From contig NW_005434673.1 in assembly GCF_000315625.1 (NCBI RefSeq), forward strand, positions 1,168,099 to 1,232,098: 64,000 nt of DNA, written 5' to 3'. The notes under the pieces were generated by a model, which worked only from the letters and a program-made list of their open reading frames with translations, was not told where the DNA came from and ran no database searches. Origin of the DNA: Guillardia theta CCMP2712 (taxonomy: Eukaryota; Cryptophyceae; Pyrenomonadales; Geminigeraceae). Numbering within the stretch: the first letter of the stretch is position 1; the number at the start of each line of letters is the position of its first letter. Positions 24,720 through 36,453 of the stretch are shown here, one piece after another. The translations under genes and the position numbers were made by a program.

Positions 24720-25460
24720 CACTAGTTACTGAATCAATCAGTAACACCGGGTTAGGATTGCCGAGCCCGGCCGGACTGAGTCCGACAGTACGGTGCGGCA
24801 GGTCACCCCGGTTGCGGCCCGATCACTCAACGGTGTACGGTCACTGACAGACTGGCCCCCTCACTGGCCGCCGGGCTGGCCAGTACTGAGGGCCGGGCCG
24901 GCCCTAGCCGGGCTAGTCAGGCTACTAGGCCGCCCCGCCGCACCCGAGTCACACGGTACGGTAGTCGGACTGGCCTCACTGGCGGCCGTGCCGGGCCGTG
25001 CGTGGCGGCCGCCGGGGCCGCCGGGTGCCGCGCCCGGCCGCACCGTCGGCCCGGCGGCCGGGCCGCCCGAGCGGCCGGCCCGGCGGGCCCCCGGGGGCCC
25101 GGTGGGTCCGGCCCGGACTCCCCGCGGAGTCGGACTCGGGCACAGCCTGGCAGCGGCCGCGAGTCGCGGCGGCCCGCCCTGAGCCAGTGAGTCACTGTAC
25201 GGTTCGACGTCAGCCCAGCCTGACTCTGCCAGTGACCGTACGCCGCCGGTGCCGTTCCGAAGTTCAGCGGCCGGGCCGCGGCTGTGCGGCGGGTGACGGT
25301 CACCACGGTGGCCGCTCAGTCCTCGCCCGTGAGTTAGTGAATCATGCGACTCAGATGGCCATCCGATCATCATCCGCCCGGCCCGGTGACTGCACCGCAC
25401 GCGGCACTGCCGCCGTCCGGCCGCCCGGCGGTGCAGCATGCCGGGTGACGACTAGGTGCT
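24720..25460. other. GC-rich island 1
   Basis: About 740 bp of extreme GC content with sharp edges, rich in GGCC/CCGG, CCGTACGG-like palindromes and GTCACTG/CAGTGAC words, and containing TTCCGAAGTTC at 25255-25265. No domain is recognisable in any frame. It ends a few bases before the stop of the neighbouring gene. It shares vocabulary with the islands at 33.3, 35.6 and 44.3/53.2 kb. Confidence 0.8.
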
Positions 25461-25467
25461 AAGTTAT

Positions 25468-26645
25468 CTATTCCTCGTCAAACCAAACTTCTTCGTCCTC
25501 CCTCCCGTCCCACTCCAAGCTGCTCGATGCACCGCTGCCTGGTGAGTCTGGCGGCATTGAGAGGAAGCAACATCAGAAGGAGGAAGAGTCAACAACGACA
25601 AGAGGCTGAGGCGGACTGGAAGCTTGGGAGAGGGAGGCGAGAGAGGAGGCAAGGGGAGTGGAAGGAGAGAGGAGAGGAGAAAGTCGCTCACATGCTGCTA
25701 TCTTGGACATGCTGAATCTGCCGACGAACTCAGGGTCCGACTCCCCGTCCATGATGGTCCCTCGGATAGTGTTGTCCTCCTACAAGCATGTGAACCTCGA
25801 CCAAGACTGAGGGAAGCGGGACCATGGCAGGAGTTCCGACGTACTCTCTGTCGTCAAAGATGGTCGACAGCGTGCTTCGCTTTGGAACAGCCAGTACAAA
25901 GTCTTTATGCTTCACAGTCCAGCGAATCTTGCTATCGGTGTTGTCAGGACCGACGTCAGGGGGCAGGGAGACGGTGCTGTCGGGGTTTAGGGTGACGAAG
26001 AATGTGTTCTTAGCTCCTTCGATCTCTTGGTTGAGTGACCTGGAAGCAGCAGATCAACACAAGTTTGAGTTGCTGGTGTTCAACCAGGTGCCGGGATAGA
26101 ATTCCAAGTCCTTGTCTGAGACGACCATTTCTAGCCGCGCCTTCTGTCGCGAGCGGAGCGGCATAGCAGGGATGGCTGATTGCGCAGGGCAAGCCTGGAA
26201 GCGCAAGATGTTTCAGCATGATGTGATTTTGACGGGGAGAAAGCTAGAGCAGAGCAGCGAACTTCTGTGTGAAGGGTGATGGTAACGCAGGAAGGGTACC
26301 TTTCGTGTAAGGGCTACGTTCCTCCCGCCGCAGACTGCAAGATTGTGAGGTGAGGTGGGACCAATGGGAATGATAGGAAGAGAAGGAAGGGGGAAAGGGA
26401 TTGCACGAGGGTGAGATGCCAAGGGGATCCTACACATGTCGAGGTGGATGTGGAGGGAGGGATATGACACAGATCATGGGAGTGAGAGGGTGAAGCATGG
26501 AGAGCGTGAGGAGAAGAGAGGACGGTGCTTCTTTCTCACATGCTCGTTGTCCTCCTACGGCAAACCCTTCAGCGCTCCCTGTCGCCATCACCATTGCCGT
26601 CGCAATTACCACCGCCATAGCGACCATTGTTTTGATCCACCCCAC
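25468..26645 (-). CDS. Plastid-targeted protein of unknown function
   Basis: Six or so exons give about 205 residues. The first exon (from 26645) encodes a hydrophobic signal peptide (VAMAVVIATAMVMATGSAEG) followed by FAVGGQR. Phe at the cleavage site is the hallmark of stroma-directed precursors in secondary red plastids. The body contains KARLEMVVSDKDLEFYPGTW, NTFFVTLNPDSTVSLPPDVG, DSKIRWTVKHKDFVLAVPKR and GRFSMSKIAAYSPG, and ends WDGREDEEVWFDEE. Introns of 45 nt (after PGTW) and 43 nt (after GTPAM) keep frame. The beta-rich central part is unassigned; no catalytic motif is visible. Confidence 0.75.
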
Positions 26646-27005
26646 CCTATCTTGTTCATTCCATTTTTCGGTATCATGGTAGGGTCCTGCTTTCTTTATT
26701 ACTCAGTGCGGATGGCAAGATCGAGAGAGGAGGGGCGAGGAAGAAGTAGAGGAGGAGGGGAAGACTAGCAGGAGGTAGCAGAAGGAGGATGACTCAAGGG
26801 ACAGGCGAAGACAAGAGGGCACGATAGACAACTACGAAGATATCTACACAGGGGACGAGGAGGGGGGTAGGGGGTAGGAAGAGGAGAGGAGTGGAGGGAA
26901 GGGAGGGTGGGTGGGAAGGAGGGAAGGAGGTAGGTAGGGAGAGATGAGGACCGGGATATCTCATATTCAAGCAGGATCGCAGAATGTCTTGAAGCCAGCT
27001 CACCA
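26646..27005. promoter_or_regulatory. Bidirectional intergenic region
   Basis: 360 bp between two divergent starts, both encoding secretory/plastid leaders. The left half is unremarkable. 26850-26945 is a G-rich tract with GGGGTAGGGGGTAGG. A shared promoter is likely by position only. Confidence 0.4.
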
Positions 27006-28564
27006 ATGGCTGCTATTCATTTTCTTCACAAGTCCATCCTGCTCCTGCTCGTACTCCTAGTCCAACCCGCCGATACTTTCTCCACGTCCACTCCTCCTCG
27101 TGCTCCTCCCCTTCCCGGTCTTCTACCCAGGCACATCTCTCAGCGCAAGGCTGCTGGAAGCATGCAAGGAGCCAGGTCGACCTCCTTCTAACGGTCCCTT
27201 GCTCGTAACGTCCATGATGGGAACAGAATGCAGACGAGTGCGCGAGGAGCTGCCGCGTTGCAGCCCCACCTGGTGGGGAAGAGAGTTCTAGGACTTGGCG
27301 TCGCTGCCGTGGACTTCATCGCAACCGTCGATCACTTCCCTCAGGTAGATGACGCGTCCTCGTGCTGGAGCCATTGTGAATGGTTCCCTCCCAGCCGGAC
27401 GACAAGATTCGGAGCACGAGCTTCTCGATGCAAGGAGGAGGGAACTGCGCCAACACGCTGACGTGCGTGAGGAGGCTGGGGGTGGAGGCTATACTCGCAA
27501 CCAAGCTGGGAAAGGACGCCAACGGGAACTCCATTATCTCTGAGCTCAATGACGACGGCGTCTCAACCTCCTTGTGCATCTGCAAGGAAGGACTTGACTC
27601 GTACGTGACTCAACCCGTTGCCCTCTCCATCCCCTCCCATCCCTCCCCTTCTCTCCCCTTCTCTCCCTTCTCTCTCCTTCTCTCCCCTTCTCTTCCTTCT
27701 CTCCCTTCTCTGCCCTCCCTAATCCCTACTCTCCCATTCTTTCCGTACCATTCATACCCCTGTTGCATTGACATCCCCTCAACCTCATCATCACCGCCTC
27801 GATCTCCTTTTGTCTCCCTTTCTCCTTCTGTATCCTCTCCTCTCGCTCGCTCCTTATCTTACAACAGGCCCTTCACCTACATCATCGTAGACGACGCTAC
27901 TCACACCCGCACCTGCATCCACACGCCGATCCAGGAGGAGCTGCTGGAGGAAGAGGTAGCAGCTGAGTGGCTTGACGGAGTCTCCCTCCTCCACCTCGAC
28001 AGCCGCAACACCCGCGCATCGATCAAACTCGCCAAGTTGGCGAGGGAGCGCAGCATCCCCGTCGTCTTGGACGCAGAGAAGGACAGGCCGTACATGCGCG
28101 AGCTCCTGCCCCTCGCCGATGTCATAGTCACCAACTCCAAGTACCCCCTCGTCTTCGACTCTGCCGGGTTCGTCCAGGGCATGCAAGCTCTCCTCCAGCT
28201 GGGGTCGGCAAAGATGATCATCTCCACGCAGGGCGACCGGGGTTGCACTGCTCTGGTGCGCGGAGAGGACGGAGGGGGAGCGTACGAGAAGATCACGACT
28301 GAGCACATGCTCGTGAGCGGAGAGCCGTGTACTGTCTACACTTGTCCTGCGCTGCGGGTGGAGGAAGTGGTTGACACTACAGGAGCAGGAGACAGCTTCA
28401 TCGGGGGCGTGATCTATGGGGTCCTCAATGATTGGAAGATAGACAGGATCTTGATGTTCGCTTCCTACGTAGCCAGCAGGAAGATCCAAGGACGAGGGGC
28501 AAGGGAGGGGATCCCACGATGGGAAGATATACCCGAGGCGGTAAAAAGTGGTATCCAGGAGTGA
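27006..28564 (+). CDS. pfkB-family sugar kinase with plastid-type leader
   Basis: Ribokinase/pfkB-fold ATP-dependent kinase, probably acting on a sugar or nucleoside. Exon 1 encodes a signal peptide (SILLLLVLLVQPADT) followed by FSTSTPPRAP, a Phe-led transit peptide. The kinase begins KRVLGLGVAAVDFIATVDHF. pfkB signature 1 is GGGNCANTLTCVRRLG and signature 2 is DTTGAGDSFIGGVIYG, which holds the catalytic Asp and anion hole. DAEKDRPYMRELLPLADVIV is the usual central beta strand. Introns: 27175-27225 (51 nt), 27342-27391 (50 nt) and about 27600-27867, the last CT-rich. The C-terminus ends KSGIQE. Closest by feel to ketohexokinase-like and plant pfkB-like carbohydrate kinases; substrate not determinable. 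Confidence 0.88.
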
Positions 28565-28664
28565 TGAAAGTTTTTGCTACTCATGAACTGCATCTCTGTT
28601 ATCGCTAAGAGTTTTCATTACCACCTCATGTACTACACGTTGGCACATTCTAGTGCGAATGAGT

Positions 28665-31600
28665 TCATGCACGAGGATCAGGACGAGGGCATGGCTTGCA
28701 GTTCCAGATCTTGGTGGCGTACTCATCGATGGTACGATCAGTAGAGAAGAATCCCATCCCTGAAACAGCGTTGAGGCACTTGCGAGCCCAGGACTTCTTG
28801 TCCTTGTAAGCAGCATCGACCTTCTCCTGTTATCAAGACCGTCAGAAACAGTGAGAGTCCAAAGATATTTAACAGCACCTGGCAATCGATGTAGGCGGGG
28901 AAGTCGTGAGCAAGGAGATAACGATCACGTCCCTTCTCAATGCTGTTAAGCACAGGCTCAAAATCGACAGGGTTGCCGAAGTGGCCAGAGCGGATCATGT
29001 TCACGACATTGACGAGGCGGTGGTCCCAAGGGGCTCCCTAATCCACGAGTACTTAGCATGGGCTTTTCGGTGAAGACTGTACATCTTTACCTCAATCATG
29101 CGCCGGGTAGCATCAGCAATCTCGTGACACTTAGCTCCAAAGATGAAGATGTTCTCCTCTCCGACGTTCTCCTTGATCTCGATGTTGGCACCGTCATCAG
29201 TGCCGATGATGATACCTGTATCCCGTCTTAGTTGGAGATGAGCTACGCGCTTGAGGGGTGGAAATTACCTCCATTCATCACAAACTTCATGTTGGAGGTT
29301 CCTGAAGCCTCGGTACCGGCAGTGGAGATGTGCTCGGAGATGTCGTTGGCTGGGATGATGATCTGTGCATTTCCAACCTGCAATCATTCTCAGCCTGACC
29401 TCAAGGGAAACAGTTTGTCGACCTTGTAGTTGGGGATAAATACGAGCTTCAAGTACTGATTGGTGTCCGGATCAGAGTTGATGACACGTCCAACAGCGTT
29501 GGCAAGGGCGATGATCTTCTTTGCAATGAAATATCCGGCAGCAGCCTTTCCGCCAATGAAGCAGGTACGGGCCTGAACATTCTGCCTCTGCGCAGGGCTC
29601 ATCTTCTTGAGCTCGGAGTAGCGGTGGATGATTCCAAGAACGTTCAAGAGCTGCCTCTTGTACTCATGGATGCGCTTGACTTGAATGTCGAAGAGGGTGT
29701 TGGTGTCAACATCAACGTCAAGATGCTCCTTCACATAAGCAGCAAGGCGCTTCTTGTTCTCCAGCTTGGCAGCCATGACTTCATCGAGAACCTTGTCGTC
29801 ATTTGCGAACTTCTTGAGCCCATCGAGAAGGCTGAGATCGCGAACCCACTTGTCGCTGCCGAGGCACTTGGTGATTACGGTTGACAGGGCAGGGTTGCAC
29901 TGCAAAACAATGGCTCAGGAACAAGTCATGATTCTTCAAATAAGTACCTGTGCCATCCAGCGACGGCAGGTCACACCATTGGTGATTCCGATGAACTTGT
30001 CATTGATTCCCTTGCGCTTGTAGTACTCAACGAATTGAGGGAAGACATCGGATTTGACGATCTCGGCGTGAATGGCAGCAACACCATTGACCTTCTGAGA
30101 TCCGATGATGGCGAGATGAGCCATGCGGATCATCTTGTACTCTCCATCGCCTTCGATGACGGAGAGCTTGGAGATCATGTTGCCATCATCACCGAAGACC
30201 TCACGGACCTATGAAGCAATCAATCATTGTTGTCAATCCAGCGAATTTAGTACCTCGTTGATCCATCGGCGGTTGATCTCAAAAATGATCTCAGTGATAC
30301 GTGGAAGGAGATTCTGCATGAGGGTGACAGGCCACTTCTCGAGAGCTTCAGGAAGAACAGTGTGATTGGTGTAGGCAAACACTTTGCAAACAATGGACCT
30401 GTAAGACAAATCAGTGCGCTTGACTCAAACATAGTGAGAATATTCACCAGGCGAGAGTCCATCCAAGCTTGAAATTGTCCATCAGAAGTCGCATCAACTC
30501 AGCAACACCGATGGATGGATGGGTGTCGTTCAACTGGATGGCAACCTTCTCAGGAAGCTCCTCCCAGCTTCTTCCAGGCTTGGCAGCCACAAAGGTTTGC
30601 AAAACATCCTGACAGAAACATTCAGAGGAGAAAATTGCCTTGATGCGTGAACATATACCTGAAGGGTAGCTGACACAAAGAAGTACTGCTGCTTCAAACG
30701 AAGCTCCTTTCCAGCGTAGTTGTTGTCATTGGGATAGAGAACTTGGGTGATTTCGAGAGCACGCTGACGAGCGGCAAGGGCAGCGTTGTAGTCACCCTCA
30801 TTGAACTTGCTCAGGTCGATATCCTGATCAGGCATAGCAGACCACAGCCTCAAGGAGTTGGTGTTGAGGGTGTCGTAGCTAGAAGAAAACGATCAGATCG
30901 AAGATGCAAAAGGAGGCATGGAATACCCGGGGATGGGGACATCGTAGGCCACAGCCATGACTTTCTCCGACCCATAGAAATTGACAGCGTATTTCACATC
31001 CAATCTCTGGATTTCCCAAGGATTTCCCTTGGTGAGCCAGGTATCGGGGTATTCAACCTGGATTCCATCCTTGATGCGCTGCTCGAACATACCGTGTTCA
31101 TAACGAATTCCATAGCCCCAAGCGGGAAGGTTCAAAGTGGCCATAGAGTCCAAGAAGCAAGCAGCAAGACGACCGAGACCTCCGTTTCCAAGGGCTGCAT
31201 CCTTCTCCTGCTCAACAAGATCCTGAAGGCAAAAGCATCACTTACTCAACCTTGGGAAGGCAAGCATCTCGCACCTCGAGCTTGAATCCAATCTCCTCAA
31301 GAGCCTCCTTGTATGGCTTCTGAAGATCAAGGTTCATCAACGAGTTCAAGAGGGATCTTCCCATCAAGAACTCGAGGGACAGGTAGTAAACCCTCTTGGG
31401 GTCTTGCTTGAGGTAGTGAGCCTTGGTGTCACGCAACGACTCAACCAAGTAATCTCTGACGGAAAGAGCAACAGACTGATAGGCCGTGTGCTCATCGAAG
31501 TTGTATCGGTCAGTAGCAAGAGTGTGCTCAGCATGGTGTACCACAGACCTAGGAAATCAAGACGTCAGCTAGATCCTTACCATAAGAAATATAACAAAAG

Positions 31601-32053
31601 CGCAACCCACTTTTGGATGCTTGTTTTGTCAGCGGGCTTGTAGGTCGAAGAAATAGACCAGATCTTCTCCTTGACAGGGTCCTTGGTACCCGGGCCCGGC
31701 CTCTTGATGGAGGGATTGCTCAAGTCCTGTGTTGCAGACAGCACAGTCAGTATGGGTTGAAGATATCGCCATGTTACAGAGACGTACGAATATCTTTAGA
31801 AAGGTCAAGAACGAAGTGGGAGTTCAATCATTTGAAGCATGAGAGGGGGGAAAGGGGATACTACACTGCGATTCCAATTTAAGGAGTTGGCCAACTTTAC
31901 CTGCTGAGAAGCAGATCTTGTCATCATGGGGATTTCTTCCCCACCTCTCAGCCGGAGATTGTTGAAGAAACGTGTTGGTGCAGGAGAGAGCCGAGCCGCG
32001 TCGGCGCATGCTAAGGCAGCTAGCGCGACTACCGCCGCCGCTCGCATGCCCAT
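28665..32053 (-). CDS. Alpha-glucan (glycogen/starch) phosphorylase, GT35
   Basis: Phosphorolysis of alpha-1,4-glucan to glucose 1-phosphate, PLP-dependent. About thirteen exons give roughly 850 residues. Family signatures: [100 protein letters not shown] and the PLP site [14 protein letters not shown]; it ends [11 protein letters not shown]. Exon 1 (32053-31901) encodes a signal peptide ([15 protein letters not shown]) then [19 protein letters not shown]. No Phe sits directly at the predicted cleavage site. In cryptophytes such precursors are held in the periplastidial compartment, where starch is stored, so that location is expected. Introns are mostly 45-65 nt. Confidence 0.95.
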
Positions 32054-33339
32054 CGCTTGAACTTGCAAAGCCCGCAACCCCCACCCCCTCAAATCCATAG
32101 ATGTACCCACCTCCACCCATCTCCTCGTGAGCACCCCTACCCACGTGCGACTGTCCGCCCCACTACCCGTTGACATACCCTTGAGAGAACTGGTACTTTG
32201 CTAGTGTCATGGCTGACAGCACGGGTCCTTGTAGTGTAACAGGCTTATGGTGGCCCACCCCCACCCACCATGTAACATGTTGACCCCCCAGGAACACAGA
32301 ATCCTTTACGGCCACCCCCTTGCGTCCCGCGGGGTCGTGGGCGTAGATTACCCCCACCCCCTACAGATCAACAAAAAAAATGGAAAAGGTTAGTCTGTTG
32401 GTGGGTAGGGTGAGTTACTAACTGCACTTAGGGTGGGTCTCAGGTCAGTCGCTACGAGGGACGCATCGGAGGTAGACGGGGTAGGGGTGAATAGAAACAA
32501 AGGGGTGTTAAGGGTCCTTGATGAAGAGGACGGGGGTAGGACAGGCAAGCATGTCTCGAAAGGGGGGTACAGACTCTATGATGAAAAAGGGAAAAGGAAG
32601 GGTGAGAAAATGTAGGTAAGAGGTCATACTACCGTCATGATGCAGAGGAATGAGTAGTAAGGAGGGTAGGGTAGTTGCAGCTGCCCACAGGAATGCATCA
32701 CAGTCAGGTGAAGGGGTAGGGTGAGATCTGGCACAGATTCTAAAAATTGCAATTTTTTAATTGTACCATAAACACAAAATGCTACGAAGGGGGATGGTCT
32801 ACATATCTATTTATCAATAGTTAAATTACTTTTTGTGTATTAGAGTATTGCACTTGGAATATAAATGGAAGTTTTTGTAACATTGTATTGTGATTTTGTA
32901 AACAAAACTTTATAATTAAAAGTTATAGTAGCATTTGTAGGAAAACAGTATATCTATATAAGACTGCTTGCCACCTCCTGGGTTTCAGGATCATCGCGTT
33001 CAATTTCTGTATTATTATGATTTTCAAAATCAATAAAACAAATTCGAAATATATTCCTGAAAACAAAAAAGAAAGTATCGGACTCGTGAATGGAGATCGG
33101 CACTACCCCCTGACATCGATTTCGACTACCCCCAAAACTTCAAGGATTCGATGGGGTGCGGGTACGTATCTTTTAGGTCCTGTTGAGGGGTCGCAACCAC
33201 CAAATCCCTGTACAGGGCAGAATCACCCCACCCATCATTCTGAACTACACTTTAAGGGCAAGGAAGGGGTAGTCACAGTATACATGGGAGGCACATGGAG
33301 GCTTGCAGGGACAACTTCGGCAAAAATACGAACGACCCC
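32054..33339 (-). promoter_or_regulatory. Upstream region of phosphorylase with C/G-rich clusters
   Basis: 32060-32360 is rich in CCCACCC/CTACCC on the plus strand. 32400-32700 carries the complementary GGGTAGGG/GGGGTA words. 32740-33080 is AT-rich (poly-A/T, TATCTATATAAG at 32951). No gene was found. The clusters resemble those upstream of other starts here. Confidence 0.4.
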
Positions 33340-34440
33340 CCGACAAGTGGTCGGGTCACACCGGGGCCGTACCCTTGCCGGGAACTTGGCCTGAGTCTCT
33401 CGGAGCGACCGGCCCCGCTCGGACCGTACGGCGCGTGTCAGCCGCCCGGCCCGGGCCCCGGCCGCCGGGCCCGGCGCCGCCGCCCAGTGAGCCCAGGCTC
33501 CGGGAGTCCGTCCGTCACCGTCCGCCCGGCCCGGCCCGGGCGGCGTGTCGGACCGTATCATGTCAGACCGTGGGCCACGGCGGCGTGACGGTGCCACGGT
33601 GATCCGCCGGGGACCCGCGGCGCGGCGCGGCGGCTGCCGGCGCCGGGACGGCACGGTGCCACGGTGACTCTGTGACGGACCCGGCGGCGGCGTTCAAGGG
33701 CCCGGCCCGCCCCGGGCCCGCCGCCGGGGCCGGGGGGGCGGGGGCCCCGGGGCGGCCGCCGAGCCTTCCGAAGTTCCCGGTCACTGCCGGCCCGGGCCGC
33801 TGGCTGATTCAGGCTCGGACCGTCACTGCGGCGCCGGCCGCCTACGGTCATCGGGGAGTCGGAAAGAATGAGCACTGCGGCGGACTGTTCCCGGACACTC
33901 GCCTGTACCTTCAAAGTTTGCCAGTAAGATTTACTAAGTTGAAAACGTCCGACTGATGATCCGATCCCGGCAAGCCTAACCGTTAAGTTAGCCGGCGCCG
34001 GCTGCCAGCGGCAACAGTGCCAGGCCCTTACTGGTAGGCTCCCTGAAACCGAAACTTGCCACTGAGGTGACCGTAGGCTTAAGTCGTTCCCCGGCGCCGG
34101 AAGCCCGGCTCGGTACGATTACTAGACCTGACCGTCACTGAGTGACCATCGGACCCGGTGACCCGCCGTGAACATCGGACGGGCCGCCCCGGGCCGCCGC
34201 CGCCCGCCGCCAGGCGGCCCGCGGCCGCCGTGACCGTCACTGCAGAGTGTCGCCGTGACTGGAAGACCGTACGGTACCATTGACAGTGATCGGACTGACC
34301 GTCCCGGTCCGCGGCTGCCCTCGGCCACCGTACGGTGACTCTGTGAGTGTAACTTCTCAGTCACCGTAGTAGTAAGCGGCCGCTGAACCGGGCCCGGCCC
34401 TGAGTTCAAACTGAGCCTCAGTCACTGGCCATCTCGATCA
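33340..34440. other. GC-rich island 2
   Basis: Largest island, with long GGCC/CCGG runs, CCGTACGG (34268, 34328), repeated GTGAC/GTCAC words and TTCCGAAGTTC at 33766-33776. A less GC-rich gap lies near 33900-34080. No coding signal. It ends about 12 bp before the next gene's stop. Confidence 0.8.
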
Positions 34441-34451
34441 GATCACAGGCC

Positions 34452-35354
34452 CTAAAACCTGTCCAGCATATCATCAAGCCTGGACTGGTACCTCTTCTTG
34501 GTGTCCTCGTCGTCTGAGCTGAAATGGAAACCAAACACCCTCTTGAAAGTCTCGATATCTATCTGCGGCAGGCAATGAAGTTACTAGGCTCTCATGCTTC
34601 GCTCTTCTCTCCTCCGAGTACGGTTCCCGACCCCCGCCAATCCCCCCCCCCGACCTCTAGAGTCCCGGACCGTACTCCCTCCCCTCTTCCTTCGAGTCAG
34701 TCGCGGCCTTACTTGGTCGAAGTCCGACTCCCTTCTCGCAAGCCCCACCGACGCCTTGAGGTTCTCGAGATGCTGGACCTCAGGACATAAGGTCTTGAGG
34801 TTCTCCTCGATGTCGTGGAGGGTGACCTTGCCGTTGCGGTAGGAGGGGAAGCGTTTGAAGATGGCCGACATGCTGTCTTGTCCCCGAAAAGAGGTTTGCT
34901 TGGAAATGCTTGCTTGCTTTGATAAGCCGTGGTTGGTAATGCTTGCTTGCTTTGATAAGCCGTGGTTGGAAATACTTGCTTGCTTTGATAAGCCGTGGTT
35001 GGAAATACTTGCTTGCTTTGATAAGCCGTGGTTGGAAATACTTGGTTGCTTGGATAAGCCGTGATTGACAACACTTGGGTGTTTGGATAAGCCATGATGG
35101 GAAATACTTGGTTGCTTTGATAAGGCGTGTATGTTACTCATGCTGGCACTTTTATGCGCTTTGGGGGGCCGAGGCTTATTAGACAAATCGGAATCATTGG
35201 AATCTGTGCGCTGCAGGGAATCATGATTGTGATAATGCAACGTCGGATCAGAGCCTGAGCGCCTCAGGCGCGTCAAGTGCTTCGATGTTTCAAGATGCTC
35301 TTCGGGATCTCCCTGTGTAGGACAACAACCTAAGTAGGATTCTACTCCCCCCAT
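34452..35354 (-). CDS. Repeat-bearing, possibly lipid-anchored protein
   Basis: Two exons: about 35354-34718, then about 34568-34452, joined in phase 1. The start MGGVESYLGCCP has Gly2 for N-myristoylation and a Cys pair for palmitoylation (inference). After a Ser-rich stretch come about eight copies of an 11-residue repeat of type HGLSKQASISN. Then SMSAIFKRFPSYRNGKVTLHDI, HLENLKASVGLA, and a last exon DIETFKRVFGFHFSSDDEDT ending MLDRF. The segment around KRFPSYRNGKVTLHDIEENL resembles a degenerate EF-hand, but no full loop is present. Function unknown; a membrane-tethered scaffold is plausible. Confidence 0.68.
34890..35115 (-). repeat. 33-bp coding tandem repeat
   Basis: About seven units on the plus strand around GATAAGCCGTGGTTGG, each encoding HGLSKQASISN or a variant. 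Inner units are nearly identical and the outer two (upstream in the protein) have diverged, indicating recent expansion from the centre. Confidence 0.9.
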
Positions 35355-35599
35355 GCTCAATTTGTTTCACAAGTAAAAGTGACTTGGGAATGACAACACA
35401 GGAATACAGGGGACTAGGAGACTAGGTCCTACTGGGCTAGGACCCAGGTTTTCAAACCGATGACTCTCAGATATGCTCCGATCCCCGACTCCGGTCGTAC
35501 TAACTTAAGGCTACTACCTACCGTAGTAGGTGACTCTCAAATTTCGGAGGAACCGAGCCGTGAGGACAGCTGCAAAAAAAAAAGCCGCAGAAACTTGAA

Positions 35600-36160
35600 A
35601 TTGATATACCAGATATCATCGAGTCAGGGTGGCACGGCGCTGGGAGCCTCATGCCGGGCCGGGCCACTGACCCCGGCCGGGTGAACCGTCTGACCAGTCC
35701 GGTCACTGCCCGGGCCAACTTAGTAGCCTACCGTAACTAGTACGCCGCCCCCCCAACGTCACGGTGACGGTGATCGGACGACCGTCCGGTGCGGCCCGGC
35801 CCGGCCGGGCCGCGGCCGCCGGGCCGCCGCCGGGCCGCCGCACTGCCGCGGCCGCACTAGGCGGCGGCGCCCGGCCGAGTGACTCCGACGCTCAGTGAGC
35901 GGCGGCTTTACTCAAAGTTAAGTTGAAAATCAGTGACGAGTCGGAGGACAATCAGGACTCGGAGTCTTCCGTAGAGGAGGCTTCAAGTTACCCCTGGACA
36001 GTACGGTCTGAGTGACTGACCATCGTGACTGTCGCACAGGCCGTACGGCGAGAAGACTCCCGGCTCCCGAAAGGTCGGAGCCTGAGACAGCGCGGCGAGA
36101 ACCAACCCTCATCATGCCTGCCGACTGCTGACGGCCCCCCCGAAACTTAACTGCCATGAT
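35600..36160. other. GC-rich island 3
   Basis: Smaller island (strongest 35770-35880) with GGCC/CCGG blocks, ACGGTGACGGTGATCGG and CCGTACGG-type words, flanked by moderately GC sequence rich in GTGAC/GTCAC. No coding signal. Confidence 0.7.
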
Positions 36161-36453
36161 ACTTTCACAGTGACTTAATCGCGGCGCGCACTGGCAGGAC
36201 CATTCCCCCGCGCCATGCGGCCAGCGATGTCGCGGCGCTGTGCGGCCACCTCGACTGAGCGGGCAGCCACGCCGCCGGCCAACGGTCCGGGTTCCCCCAG
36301 TAGTATGATTTTATTTTGAAGTTTAGCAAGGATTTAAAAGCAAGATGATGCAAACCGAGCATCAAGAACAAGACTTCTATCATGATTCTGAGAAGTTTGA
36401 AAAACGAGCACTGCCGCGGCCCGCACGGTTGCAACCGCTCCGGGTAATGGCCT

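Noticed and set aside
24793-25462. Coding frames of 120-190 codons in the GC-rich island
   Set aside because: Long frames are expected when stop codons are rare in GC-rich DNA; compositions are Arg/Pro/Gly/Ala only and no motif is present.
31941-31958. Ubiquitin or ubiquitin-like gene suggested by RLRGG
   Set aside because: The motif is at the N-terminus after a signal peptide; no ubiquitin fold precedes it in any of the three proteins.
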